Source of the DNA: Leptothermofonsia sichuanensis E412
GTDB lineage: Bacteria; Cyanobacteriota; Cyanobacteriia; Leptolyngbyales; Leptolyngbyaceae
Assembly: GCF_019891175.1 (NCBI RefSeq)
Contig: NZ_CP072600.1
Span: forward strand, 5,394,001-5,458,000
Length of the DNA: 64,000 nucleotides
Direction of reading: 5' to 3'
This document shows, piece by piece, positions 18,271 through 27,256 of the stretch. The notes under the pieces were generated by a model that was not told where the DNA came from, did not search any database, and saw nothing but the letters and a program-made list of their open reading frames with translations. Made by a program: the position numbers and the translations under genes. Each line of letters opens with the position of its first letter. Position 1 is the stretch's first letter.

Positions 18271-18994
18271 AAATAACAAAGAAGCACCCAATGGAAAAAC
18301 CTGGGTGAAGCGAAATATGGTGATGTCTAAACTTCAGGCAGGCAGTGATGGAATTGACGGCAGAGTGGCCTTTACCTCTGGCCCGGCTCCTCCAGGTGAA
18401 GAAAACAAATCTTCATCCTTTGGGGTGCTCAAGAATTCGTATAGATAATTGGTCTGACATCGCTAACTGAATAGATACTAGATGGATATTAACAATTCTC
18501 GTGTGAAGATCAATTGGTTGCATAGGTGAAATTACTGTATAGATTCGCGCTGAATGGCGGAGATCTTTAGCCAGGTGGCGGAGGTCATCCCAGGAAGCGG
18601 CAGAGTCAGATATTTAGTGAATGTTCTGATTCCATCTCAGGTTTTCAGCTTACATTTTTAGAGTGCCACTATACGCAGGCCACAATCACTCCTTAATATG
18701 AAATAGATCACTCTCTGGTACAAATGACCCAGATATTCGTATGGGATTAGCGCTATCTACACTCGTTGCCAGGCTCTGTAGGTGTTTAGCGCCATTTATG
18801 AGGATGTACGTTCCTTGCCAGGCAGGAGCCTGTCTACCAGTCACCTGTCCAGGTACTCTGGGATCTGGAGCTTCCACGCACTGTTACCAGGCTGGAGCGT
18901 GGTAACGAGGCCAACGAGGCTAACGAGGCTGCGAACGAAGTTATGAGCACACGCTAATCAGATACAAGTATTCACCGTGAACTGAGTAACCCTA
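18271..18994. other. Spacer with repeat fragments before the BrxD-like gene
   Basis: No gene supported. It contains the dispersed repeat GTATGGGATTAGCGC... (18739-18772, second copy 44956-44989). Nearer the next gene is a short tandem array with unit AACGAGGCY (three units at about 18904-18931). The last 60 bp before 18995 should hold the start region of the BrxD-like gene. Confidence 0.4.
18739..18772. repeat. 34-bp dispersed repeat, copy 1
   Basis: GTATGGGATTAGCGCTATCT then ACACTCGTTGCCAG. The copy at 44956-44989 differs at two positions. Both copies are intergenic. Confidence 0.75.
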
Positions 18995-20326
18995 ATGGCA
19001 ACTTCATCGAAGATTCCCAAGCGAATTTCAACAGCTCTGATCAACGCGCTCAGTGCTGGTGTTGTTCCCAGGGTGGGGCTGGACCACATCGCTGTGGGGC
19101 GGGAACGGGAAATGCAGGTTTTATTACAAGATTTAGACAATATCGCGGGGGGTGGGGCAGGATTTCGCTTCGTTATTGGGCGTTATGGAGCCGGTAAAAG
19201 CTTTACCCTGCAACTGGTCCGCAATCATGCGATGGAAAAAGGGTTTGTTGTTGCCGATGCAGATATCACCCCAGAGCGCCGGTTGGCTGGAGGTAATGGG
19301 GCAGGTGTGGCAACGTACCGAGAGTTAATGAAAAATCTCTCTACTAAATCTCGTCCGGATGGAGGGGCATTATCCACCATTCTGGAACGCTGGATTGCCG
19401 GAATTCAGACCCAGGTTGTTCAAGAATCAGGTAAAAAACCAGCCGATGAGGGGTTTGATGACCTGGTGGAAGATAAGATTCGCGAGGTCACGAAGGATGT
19501 GGCAGATCTGGTGAACGGGTTTGAATTTGCCAATGTGATCATTGCTTACTGGAATGGCTACCGCACGGATAACGACGCCAGGAAAGAAGCCGCTCTCCGG
19601 TGGTTAAGGGGTGAATTTGCAACTAAAACTGAGGCAAAAGCTGCCCTGGGTGTGCGCGTCATCATTGACGATGAGAACTGGTACGATTACGTCAAGCTAT
19701 TCGCCCGGTTTGTCTGGGATATTGGCTATAAAGGACTATTAGTGATGCTGGATGAGGTTATTCACCTCTATAAAATCAGCACCTCTGTCTCGCGGCAGAA
19801 TAACTATGACAAGCTACTGGCCATGTTTAATGATGCGATGCAGGGGCGGGTGACTTATCTGGGGCTGTTGATTGGTGGAACTCCCCAGTTTCTAGAAGAT
19901 CCGCGCCGCGGGCTTTACAGCGACCCGGCATGGCAACGGCGGACATCCCAGAGCCGGTTTGCCAGCAAGGCAGGTCTTCAAGAAGCGAATGGTCCTGTGA
20001 TTCGGCTGGAACCCCTTACCCGTGACGAAATTCTAACCTTGCTGGATCGCCTGGTACAAGTTCACATGACGCATTACAGTCTTAAGCAATCTTTAACGAA
20101 GGCAGAGTTAGAGGAGTTTTTGCATGTGATTGTCAGTCGTTTAGGGGCAGAAGCGTTGCTCACCCCTGGCGAAATTGTGCGTGATTTTATGAGTGTGCTT
20201 AATATTCTGCACCAGAATCCTCAAATGACCTTGCGCCAGTTAATTCAAAGCACGAACTTTCAACCTGCAAAACCACTCGACGCTCAGGTGGATGAAGACA
20301 GTGAGTATGCAGAGTTCACTGTATAG
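18995..20326 (+). CDS. BREX BrxD-type P-loop ATPase (DUF2791), stand-alone
   Basis: A 443-residue ATP-binding protein of the BrxC/BrxD (PF10923, formerly DUF2791) group. Walker A is GRYGAGKSF (residues 62-70) and Walker B is LLVMLDEV (248-255). The family-typical GGTPQFLEDPRRGLYSDPAW lies at about 294-313. BrxD partners a helicase in BREX phage defence, and relatives occur in TerB/helicase cassettes. None of those partners is here: upstream is a kinase on the other strand and downstream an infC paralogue on the same strand about 110 bp away. Role therefore uncertain; it may be a remnant or a separate housekeeping-like version. Confidence 0.8.
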   Translation: MATSSKIPKRISTALINALSAGVVPRVGLDHIAVGREREMQVLLQDLDNIAGGGAGFRFVIGRYGAGKSFTLQLVRNHAMEKGFVVADADITPERRLAGGNGAGVATYRELMKNLSTKSRPDGGALSTILERWIAGIQTQVVQESGKKPADEGFDDLVEDKIREVTKDVADLVNGFEFANVIIAYWNGYRTDNDARKEAALRWLRGEFATKTEAKAALGVRVIIDDENWYDYVKLFARFVWDIGYKGLLVMLDEVIHLYKISTSVSRQNNYDKLLAMFNDAMQGRVTYLGLLIGGTPQFLEDPRRGLYSDPAWQRRTSQSRFASKAGLQEANGPVIRLEPLTRDEILTLLDRLVQVHMTHYSLKQSLTKAELEEFLHVIVSRLGAEALLTPGEIVRDFMSVLNILHQNPQMTLRQLIQSTNFQPAKPLDAQVDEDSEYAEFTV

Positions 20327-20424
20327 CTGGGGATGGGAACCAACCATTCTATTGTTCTGCAAGACCAGGAGTGGCTGTGTTACTCTAGCAATGCCTGATC
20401 AAGGCAGCATGTTGAGTTCACACA

Positions 20425-20437
20425 AGAGGAAACGATT
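20425..20437 (+). promoter_or_regulatory. Shine-Dalgarno and AUU initiation site of infC
   Basis: AGAGGA, a 4-nt spacer (AACG), then ATT in the IF-3 reading frame. This is the only well-placed ribosome-binding site before the conserved INRQIK motif. It suggests translational autoregulation as described for E. coli infC; that part is inference. Confidence 0.55.
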
Positions 20438-20929
20438 ATCGCAGCCCAGCAACAATTGATTAATCGTCAGATAAAGTCCCCTCAGGTCTTTTTGATTGAT
20501 CACGAAAATAACAATCGTGGTTTGATGGATACCCGCGAAGCCCTGGAGATGGCTGAGAGTATGGAGCTTGATCTTGTCGTCGTCTCTCCTGGTAAGGATG
20601 CTCCAGTGGCGAAGATTTTGAACTATGGCAAGCTTCGTTATCAGCAGAAGAAACGACAGAGTCAGAGTGCCCGACCAACCGTCAAGGAGGTCAGACTGCG
20701 TCCTAATATTGGCGAATCCGATTACCAGTTGAGTATTAATAAAGCGATTCAGTGGCTAGGAAAAGGGGACTCCGTGAAGTTTTTGATCCGCTTACGGGGG
20801 CGAGAAAACCAGTTTCGCGATCGCGCTGGGTTAATGCTGGAGCGTATTGTCAATGATTTGAGTCAGGCTGGCAAAGTCCAGTCAATCGATAAACGGGCAC
20901 TCATGGTGCAGATTACCCCTGCCCCCTAG
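20435..20929 (+). CDS. infC: Translation initiation factor IF-3 paralogue, probable AUU start
   Basis: 164 residues with both IF-3 domains. The N domain is INRQIKSPQVFLID...LMDTREALEMAE...LDLVVVSP, then APVAKILNYGKLRYQQKK. The C domain is VKEVRLRPNIGESDYQ and VKFLIRLRGRENQF. It differs from the usual cyanobacterial IF-3 at strong motifs (AKILNYGK for CRIMDYGK), suggesting a second paralogue. No ATG or GTG opens the frame. AGAGGA (20425-20430) followed after 4 nt by ATT at 20435 gives IIAAQQQLINRQIK. An AUU start is known for infC in enterobacteria, where IF-3 discriminates against it and so autoregulates. The alternative TTG at 20456 has no Shine-Dalgarno sequence. Confidence 0.85.
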   Translation: MIAAQQQLINRQIKSPQVFLIDHENNNRGLMDTREALEMAESMELDLVVVSPGKDAPVAKILNYGKLRYQQKKRQSQSARPTVKEVRLRPNIGESDYQLSINKAIQWLGKGDSVKFLIRLRGRENQFRDRAGLMLERIVNDLSQAGKVQSIDKRALMVQITPAP

Positions 20930-21255
20930 TTTGTGGTCGCGGCTGGTCGTTTTTCACATCTGCATTTCATATCTGCATTCAGCACTGCCGAAAATTGGGC
21001 TATCTGATTGCCTATGCCACAGGCCTATCCTTTAAATAAAAATTCAGCCACCTTTCAGGACTTAACATCCATTGGTTCAGCTCAGAGAGCTAAATTTTCC
21101 TGTAGATACCGTGATCCCATTGGATTCGGTGGAAGCATAGTTCAGAACGATTTCTTGCCAGAACTCAATTTTATTCGGCAGAGATGGATTTTGAAGTATC
21201 AGGGTTGCAGGTGAGAGGTCTGGATAGCAGTTGGAGGTTGGAAGGAGAAGTACCT
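20930..21255. other. Spacer between infC and the glycoside hydrolase
   Basis: No supported gene. The frame of the next gene is open back to an ATG at 21184, so its last 72 bp could be coding. No terminator is evident after infC. Confidence 0.35.
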
Positions 21256-23247
21256 ATGGCAATGGGGATTAATTTTGGACGGGAAGTTTGCGGCAACCTG
21301 AGTGAAGCAGAAACGCGGGAGTGGCTGGTCACCAATGGAATTGGAGGCTATGCATCGGGGACTCTGGCCGGGCTTTTGACCCGACGCTATCACGGGCTGC
21401 TGGTTGCGGCACTCCATCCACCCCTGGGGCGGACGCTGATGCTGGCGAAATTTGATGATACAGTGCTGTACGGCGATCGCTTCTATCCCCTGCATACCAA
21501 TCGCTGGGCAGATGGCACCGTGGGACCGCATGGTTATCGTCACATTGAGCGCTTTACGCTGGAAGGCACCATCCCCACCTGGCGGTATGCCTGTGCCGAT
21601 GCCCTGTTGGAAAAACGGGTATGGATGCAGCCAGGATCCAACACCACCTATGTCTATTACCAGCTACTGCGGGCAACTCAGCCACTGACTCTGACCCTGA
21701 AGGCGATGGTCAATTATCGGGACTATCACAGCCGGACACGGGGCAATGGTTGGCAGATGAGCATTCTACCAATTGATTCAGGGGTGGTTGTGTCGGCGTT
21801 TCCTGATGCAGTTCCCCTGCGGTTGATGAGCGATCGCGCCGAGGTCAGCACTGCTCACGACTGGTATTATGGCTACGAACTGGTCGCTGAACATGATCGG
21901 GGGTTAGACGACCAGGACGATCACCTGAATGCTGCAACGTTTCAGGCAACACTTGCAGTTGGAGAAAGCCTCACCCTGGTTGCCAGCACCGAGCAACCGC
22001 TGGAACTGGCAGGAGAAGTGGCGCTCAAGATCCGGCGTAACTATGAGCAGAAGTTGTTGGGAATCTGGAAAAGCAGTTGTCCGGTTGATGCCAAGGAGCC
22101 TTCAGCCTTTATCAGTCGCCTGGTAATTGCCGCCGACCAATTTATTGTAAATCGCTCGTCTCCGGATGAACCCAACGGCAAAACTATTATTGCCGGATAT
22201 CCCTGGTTTAGTGACTGGGGACGGGATACGATGATCAGCCTGCCAGGGCTTACCCTGGCAACAGGGCGCCCTGAAATTGCCCGTTCGATTCTCAGAACCT
22301 TTGCCCGTCACGTTAACCAGGGGATGATTCCCAATCGCTTCCCAGATGAGGGGGAAGTCCCGGAGTACAACACCGTTGATGCAACCCTCTGGTATTTTGA
22401 GGCCGTGCGGGCTTACTACGGAGTTACCGAAGATGATGATCTGGTGCAGGAACTGTTCCCCACGCTGGCAGACATTATTGACTGGCATTGCCGGGGGACT
22501 CGTTACAATATCCACCTTGACCCAGCCGATGGGCTGCTCTATGCAGGTGAGCAGGGGGTTCAGCTCACCTGGATGGATGCCAAGATAGGAAATTGGGTGG
22601 TCACTCCACGGATTGGCAAACCCGTAGAAGTCAATGCCCTCTGGTACAATGCCCTGCGAACCATCGCAAAACTGGCCCGACGAGTAGGGAAACCCCATCA
22701 GGAATATGACGCGATCGCGGATCGTGCCCATGCCCGGTTTGTCCGATTCTGGAACCCCAGCCTGGGGTACTGTTACGATGTGCTGGATGGTCCAGATGGG
22801 GATGATGCGTCCCTGCGACCGAATCAGATTTTTGCCGTTTCTCTGCCAGAAAGTCCATTGAGTCCTTCCCAGCAGAAGGGAGTTGTCGATATCTGTGGGC
22901 GGGCACTGCTCACATCCCACGGTTTGCGATCGCTCAGCCCTGACGACCCCCAGTACCAGGGGCGCTATGGTGGGGACCAGCAGCAGCGCGATAGTGCCTA
23001 CCACCAGGGTACGGTTTGGGGATGGTTAATTGGACCCTTCGTGCTGGCCCATCTGAAAGTCTATGGCAAGCCTGACCAGGCACGGGCATTTCTGGAACCG
23101 ATGGAAAATCACCTCCATGCCCACGGCGTCGGTAATTTGAGCGAAATTTTTGATGGCGATCCTCCGATGACCCCCAATGGCTGCATTGCCCAGGCATGGA
23201 CAGTGGCAGAAGTGCTGCGTGCCTGGTTAGCCACTGAACACTCCTGA
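21256..23247 (+). CDS. Amylo-alpha-1,6-glucosidase (glycogen debranching enzyme family)
   Basis: 663 residues from ATG 21256, which has GGAG 8 nt upstream; an in-frame ATG at 21184 would add 24 residues. The N-terminal substrate-binding domain starts REWLVTNGIGGYASGTLAG and has TRRYHGLLVAAL, hallmarks of the archaeal/bacterial GDE family. The C-terminal (alpha/alpha)6 barrel has WFSDWGRDTMISLPGLTLAT, the RFPDEGEVPEYNTVDATLWY region with candidate acid residues, and LTWMDAKIGNWVVTPR. It would remove alpha-1,6-linked glucose stubs from glycogen, or act on sucrose-type glucosides as some relatives do. Cytoplasmic; single gene. Confidence 0.88.
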   Translation: MAMGINFGREVCGNLSEAETREWLVTNGIGGYASGTLAGLLTRRYHGLLVAALHPPLGRTLMLAKFDDTVLYGDRFYPLHTNRWADGTVGPHGYRHIERFTLEGTIPTWRYACADALLEKRVWMQPGSNTTYVYYQLLRATQPLTLTLKAMVNYRDYHSRTRGNGWQMSILPIDSGVVVSAFPDAVPLRLMSDRAEVSTAHDWYYGYELVAEHDRGLDDQDDHLNAATFQATLAVGESLTLVASTEQPLELAGEVALKIRRNYEQKLLGIWKSSCPVDAKEPSAFISRLVIAADQFIVNRSSPDEPNGKTIIAGYPWFSDWGRDTMISLPGLTLATGRPEIARSILRTFARHVNQGMIPNRFPDEGEVPEYNTVDATLWYFEAVRAYYGVTEDDDLVQELFPTLADIIDWHCRGTRYNIHLDPADGLLYAGEQGVQLTWMDAKIGNWVVTPRIGKPVEVNALWYNALRTIAKLARRVGKPHQEYDAIADRAHARFVRFWNPSLGYCYDVLDGPDGDDASLRPNQIFAVSLPESPLSPSQQKGVVDICGRALLTSHGLRSLSPDDPQYQGRYGGDQQQRDSAYHQGTVWGWLIGPFVLAHLKVYGKPDQARAFLEPMENHLHAHGVGNLSEIFDGDPPMTPNGCIAQAWTVAEVLRAWLATEHS

Positions 23248-23262
23248 ATGACCCGATGTAAA

Positions 23263-23303
23263 CATTCCTCTGTGCCCTCTGTGTCTCCGTGGTGAAGTTC
23301 CAG
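23263..23303. repeat. CCTCTGTG-type dispersed repeat, copy 1
   Basis: ATTCCTCTGTGCCCTCTGTG followed by TCTCCGTGGTGAAGTTCCAG. Related copies are at 29506-29543 and 37307-37361. Intergenic, between the debranching enzyme and ureC. Confidence 0.6.
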
Positions 23304-23460
23304 CCTATAAGCTTCTCGTTCTTCAGACTGAACTGAACTTACCCATAGGGCGCTTGGGGTAGTTAACCCACCATCCGGCGGATCAAAAATAAGTTGTCTT
23401 CCAAACAAAAATGAGTCAATCGACTTTAGTATTTTATTGAAACTGTGTGAGGAATGCTCC

Positions 23461-25191
23461 ATGAGTTACCGCATGAATCGCCGCGCCTACGCCGAAACCT
23501 TTGGTCCGACGGTAGGGGATCGGGTGCGCCTGGCTGACACTGACTTAATCATTGAAGTCGAGCAGGATTACACCACCTATGGGGACGAGGTAAAGTTTGG
23601 GGGCGGCAAGGTAATTCGGGAAGGGATGGGGCAATCCCCAATCACAAATGCTGATGGCGCGGTGGATGCGGTGATTACCAATGCCCTGATTCTGGATTGG
23701 TGGGGCATTGTTAAAGCTGACGTTGGCATCAAGGATGGCAAAATTCACGCGATCGGCAAAGCGGGCAATCCTCACATTCAGGACAATGTCACTATCATCA
23801 TTGGTCCCGGTACAGAAGCAATCGCGGGCGAGGGGATGATCCTGACCGCTGGTGGGATTGATTCTCACATTCACTTCATTTGCCCGCAGCAGATTGAAGT
23901 TGCGATCGCAGCGGGAATCACCACCATGTTGGGCGGGGGCACAGGTCCAGCGGCAGGGACCAACGCCACCACCTGTACCCCCGGTCCCTGGAATATTTAC
24001 CGGATGCTGCAAGCGGCAGATGGGTTTCCCATGAATCTGGGGTTTCTGGGGAAGGGGAATAGTGCTAAACCAGAGGCTTTACGAGAGCAGGTGGAGGCAG
24101 GGGCAATGGGGTTGAAACTCCATGAAGACTGGGGCACTACGCCAGCGGCGATTGACACCTGTCTCACGGTTGCTGATGAGTACGATGTGCAGGTGGCGAT
24201 CCACACAGACACCCTGAATGAAGCAGGCTTTGTTGAAGATACCATCGCCGCCTTCAAGAACCGGGTGATTCACACTTACCACACCGAGGGTGCAGGCGGT
24301 GGACATGCCCCCGACATCATTAAAGTCTGTGGTGAAATGAATGTCTTGCCTTCTTCCACCAATCCTACTCGCCCCTATACGGTGAACACCCTGGACGAAC
24401 ACCTGGATATGCTGATGGTGTGTCATCATCTGGATTCTGCGATCGCGGAGGATGTTGCCTTTGCTGAGTCCCGTATCCGGCGGGAAACCATCGCCGCTGA
24501 GGATATTCTGCATGACCTGGGAGCCTTCAGTATGATTTCGTCCGACTCCCAGGCTATGGGACGAATTGGGGAAGTCATTATTCGCACCTGGCAGACGGCC
24601 CACAAAATGAAATGCGATCGTGGTTGGCTGGCACCTTCCACTGAGGGAACAGTGGAATCCCATGACCGGAATGACAATTTCCGCGCCCGGCGCTATGTCG
24701 CTAAATACACCATCAATCCGGCCATTACCCACGGCATTGCCAGCTATGTTGGCTCGGTGGAAGTAGGCAAACTGGCAGACCTGTGTCTCTGGCGTCCTGC
24801 CCTGTTTGGGGTCAAACCAGAATTAGTGCTCAAAGGGGGCATGATTGCCTGGGCACAAATGGGGGATGCCAATGCCAGCATTCCGACGCCACAACCCATC
24901 CACATGCGCCCCATGTTTGGCAGCTTTGGAGGAGCGATCGCGGCAACCTCTCTCACCTTTGTTTCCGAGGCAGCCCTTGACAGGGGAATTCCTGCCCAGA
25001 TTGGCTTACAAAAACCTGCTGTTCCTGTATCTGGAATTCGCCATCTGACCAAGAAAGATCTGAAGCTGAATGATGCGACTCCCCGAATGGAAGTAGACCC
25101 TGAAACCTACGAAGTTCGTGCCGATGGGCAACTGCTCACCTGTGAACCTGCCACAGCGTTACCAATGGCGCAACGGTACTTTTTGTTCTAG
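23461..25191 (+). CDS. ureC: Urease subunit alpha
   Basis: The catalytic subunit of nickel urease, hydrolysing urea to ammonia and carbamate in the cytoplasm. Active-site residues look complete: the His pair in DSHIHF, the carbamylated Lys and adjacent His in GLKLHEDWG, the mobile-flap Cys-His in MLMVCHHLD, and the metal-ligand Asp in [14 protein letters not shown] start at ATG 23461 ([20 protein letters not shown]; 576 aa, close to the usual ~570); the frame is open 8 codons further up. ureA, ureB and the accessory genes are absent from this window, which is not unusual in cyanobacteria. The stop codon is formed by the edge of a repeat (25190). Confidence 0.97.
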   Translation: MSYRMNRRAYAETFGPTVGDRVRLADTDLIIEVEQDYTTYGDEVKFGGGKVIREGMGQSPITNADGAVDAVITNALILDWWGIVKADVGIKDGKIHAIGKAGNPHIQDNVTIIIGPGTEAIAGEGMILTAGGIDSHIHFICPQQIEVAIAAGITTMLGGGTGPAAGTNATTCTPGPWNIYRMLQAADGFPMNLGFLGKGNSAKPEALREQVEAGAMGLKLHEDWGTTPAAIDTCLTVADEYDVQVAIHTDTLNEAGFVEDTIAAFKNRVIHTYHTEGAGGGHAPDIIKVCGEMNVLPSSTNPTRPYTVNTLDEHLDMLMVCHHLDSAIAEDVAFAESRIRRETIAAEDILHDLGAFSMISSDSQAMGRIGEVIIRTWQTAHKMKCDRGWLAPSTEGTVESHDRNDNFRARRYVAKYTINPAITHGIASYVGSVEVGKLADLCLWRPALFGVKPELVLKGGMIAWAQMGDANASIPTPQPIHMRPMFGSFGGAIAATSLTFVSEAALDRGIPAQIGLQKPAVPVSGIRHLTKKDLKLNDATPRMEVDPETYEVRADGQLLTCEPATALPMAQRYFLF

Positions 25192-25379
25192 TGCAGGTTG
25201 GCGAAAATAACCTGCCAGTTTCAGGTTGAACTACAAAGACACAAAGCGCACTAAAAGCCTATCCGAAAAGCCCGAATGGACAAAGCTCAAATCCAGACTA
25301 AGGAAATTTTCGGATAGGCTTTAAGAAACGTTGTGTCCCTTCGTGCCTTTGTGGTGAAAAACTTATGCCGCAATGCACT
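25190..25379. repeat. AGTGCA-ended MITE, copy 1, interrupted by a second MITE
   Basis: Bounded by AGTGCA and TGCACT. Homologous full copies are at 38378-38517 and 44787-44905, and a fragment at 47862-47912. This copy is 190 bp because a 69-bp element is inserted at 25254-25322 with a TA duplication. Removing 71 bp leaves 119 bp, exactly the length of the 44787 copy. The first bases complete the TAG stop of ureC. Confidence 0.85.
25254..25322. repeat. 69-bp MITE nested inside another repeat, copy 1
   Basis: Perfect 16-bp terminal inverted repeats (AAAGCCTATCCGAAAA), total 69 bp, flanked by TA on both sides. A second 69-bp copy is at 47749-47817. TA target duplication is the signature of IS630/Tc1-mariner-type transposition, and an IS630-like element lies 640 bp away. 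Confidence 0.88.
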
Positions 25380-25499
25380 GGTGGTCTGTCAAGAATTATT
25401 TTGTGGGTTGAAAACCCCAAAATAATAACCTTTTCCTGACTCCAGACTCACAAATACAAAGGTTGATAAACCACCAGGTTGGGTAGATTTCATCTCCTA

Positions 25500-25571
<72 letters not shown>

Positions 25572-25783
25572 TGGATAAAGGTTCCAGGCCTATGCAGGTT
25601 TGCTTTATGCAAATTGACTACCTTGTGTGATAGTTAATTGCATAGACTACACTTTTGTTTCAAACAAGATGAGCCAAGAACACTGCTTAACCAGGATAGC
25701 CTAAATAACCTCTTGAGTACAGACCTATACTTTATCAGGGGACAGACTTTACTTTAACTGGGGTCAAACCGAAAGGGAAAGTG

Positions 25784-25922
25784 CAGTGACAGTTTCGTAC
25801 TACTTACCTCTATGATGTGGTCGAGCCTGCCACTGGAGCACACTGCTTCTACGAGTTCACCCACCGCAACACCGACTGTTTTCAGGTGTTCCTTACCCTG
25901 GGCGCTATTTTGTTTATTTACT
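25784..25922 (+). pseudogene. Fragment of an IS630-type transposase
   Basis: One frame around 25805-25904 reads YLYDVVEPATGAHCFYEFTH then RNTDCFQVFLTLGA. This matches the middle of IS630-family DDE transposases and is paralogous to LYGAVEPATGESFFLQFSH in the element next door. It has no start, no third catalytic residue and no ends, so it is a dead remnant on the opposite strand from the neighbouring element. Confidence 0.7.
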
Positions 25923-25960
25923 AATGACGATGAAGCAAAGCTTACCCTCCGGGTCTGATA

Positions 25961-27105
25961 CCAATTTAAATGGGGTTCAGGGCAGATAGGGCATTCAGGA
26001 TGAAGGAATATCCTGTGATCGAAGCAATAACTTCTGGAGTCAATTGAGCCAGGAGTTGATCGACCTTCGCTTGGAGTTGCTCTAGCGTTTTGAACGAAGC
26101 CCACTTCAAATCTGCCTTGAGGTATTCCCACAACCTTTCAATCGGATTTAACTCTGGGCAGTAAGCAGGTTGAAACAATAAAATCACATTCTCTGGCACC
26201 ACTAAATCTTTACTGCTGTGAAAACGCCCGTTATCCACTTGTAGAATGTTGAGACTATCGGGGTAGGCTTTGGAGAACTCCTCGAGGAACGCTTGATAGC
26301 AAGCAGTATCCACATGGGAGAATTGCAAGAAAAACGACTCTCCGGTTGCTGGTTCGACGGCCCCATAGAGCCAAAACGCTTTGAACAACCATAGCCATTG
26401 CCCAATCGGTTTGATACCACAAGCAGTAATCAAGCGCCCAATCAGGGTTTTGAGTCCAAAGCGACTTTCATCCTGAGCAAAATAACGGATAGGACGCTCC
26501 TCCTGGATGACTTGCCGAGCATACTGGCTCAACAACTCCAGGTCATCTGCAAGGTTTTTTTAAATGATTCGCGCCGTTCACAATCCTGCTTGATATTTTG
26601 CGGACGAGCCACTTTCAGCTTCGCTTGGAGGCGATAGCGCGTCATTTGGTATACCGCATGATACTCCGCTTCGACACCCAACTCCTCCGCTAACCACTGT
26701 TGCACAGCTCCATAACTGGCAAATCCATGTTCCGAGTTCTTTAATCGCTTAGCCAGTGCCTCTTCCGCCCATTGTGGAATCTTGCGGACACCGCCAGACG
26801 ACACTTTACGTTCCAGCATGGCACTCACCCCACCTTCCCGATACTGCAATAACCATCTCCCTACTGTATTGCGATGTTTCCCGATCGCCTTGGCAATCGC
26901 ACCAATGCTGGGTGGCTTTTCCTGTTTGAGCCAGTACAGCACTTGCAGGCGTTCCTTGTCCTTTGGTGTTTCCACTTGTTGCAATTGTTGGACTAGCTCA
27001 TCGAGACTTTCTTTGACTTTAACCGAGGTGACTCCAGCCATTGCAGAGGGAATCTAAACTACCCTCTCAGTCTACTCTATTTGCCCTATATCCAATTTAA
27101 ATCGG
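25961..27105 (-). mobile_element. IS630-family insertion sequence
   Basis: About 1145 bp. The ends are CCAATTTAAATGG (left) and the complement of CCGATTTAAATTGG (right), each flanked by TA (25959-25960 and 27106-27107), the family's target duplication. It encodes one transposase split into two overlapping frames. The stop of the second frame lies inside the left terminal repeat. Confidence 0.88.
25966..27041 (-). CDS. IS630 transposase, two frames joined by -1 frameshifting
   Basis: The first frame (26529-27041, 170 aa) is the helix-turn-helix DNA-binding part: SIGAIAKAIGKHRNTVGRWL, then a winged region. The second frame (25966-26535) is the catalytic DDE domain: FAQDESRFGLKT (D1), ILQVDNGRFHSS (D2) and PELNPIERLWEYLKADL (E3). 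They meet at a run of seven A on the coding strand (26555-26561). Slipping back one base there gives KKNLADDLELLSQYARQV and a full-length ~350-aa transposase. IS630 elements commonly use such A-runs. All catalytic residues look intact, so the element may be active. Confidence 0.85.
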
Positions 27106-27256
27106 TATGACTTTGCTCCATTTCTTTCATATTTCGTGGAATAGACTTCTCCTCAAATGGCTAAAGTCGAGTCGAAGAAGTTGGAGATCTGAGCGATCGT
27201 ATCTGGCTTAATTCAGTACCATTCCTGTATAAGTAATATCCGCTACGGATTTTGGA
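27106..27256. other. Spacer after the insertion sequence
   Basis: Contains a degenerate repeat (27178-27236, AGATCTGAGCG...GGCTTAATTCAGT) shared with 10190-10248. It ends at the stop codon of the RarA-like gene. Confidence 0.45.

Noticed and set aside
18995-20326. A complete BREX phage-defence locus
   Set aside because: Only the BrxD-type ATPase is present; no methylase, phosphatase, BrxC or protease gene lies in the neighbourhood.
21008-21214. 68-codon frame between infC and the debranching enzyme
   Set aside because: No ribosome site or domain, and it overlaps the leader and possible alternative start of the next gene.
23461-25191. ureC without ureA/ureB as an anomaly
   Set aside because: Urease genes are known to be scattered in several cyanobacteria; the missing subunits are probably elsewhere.
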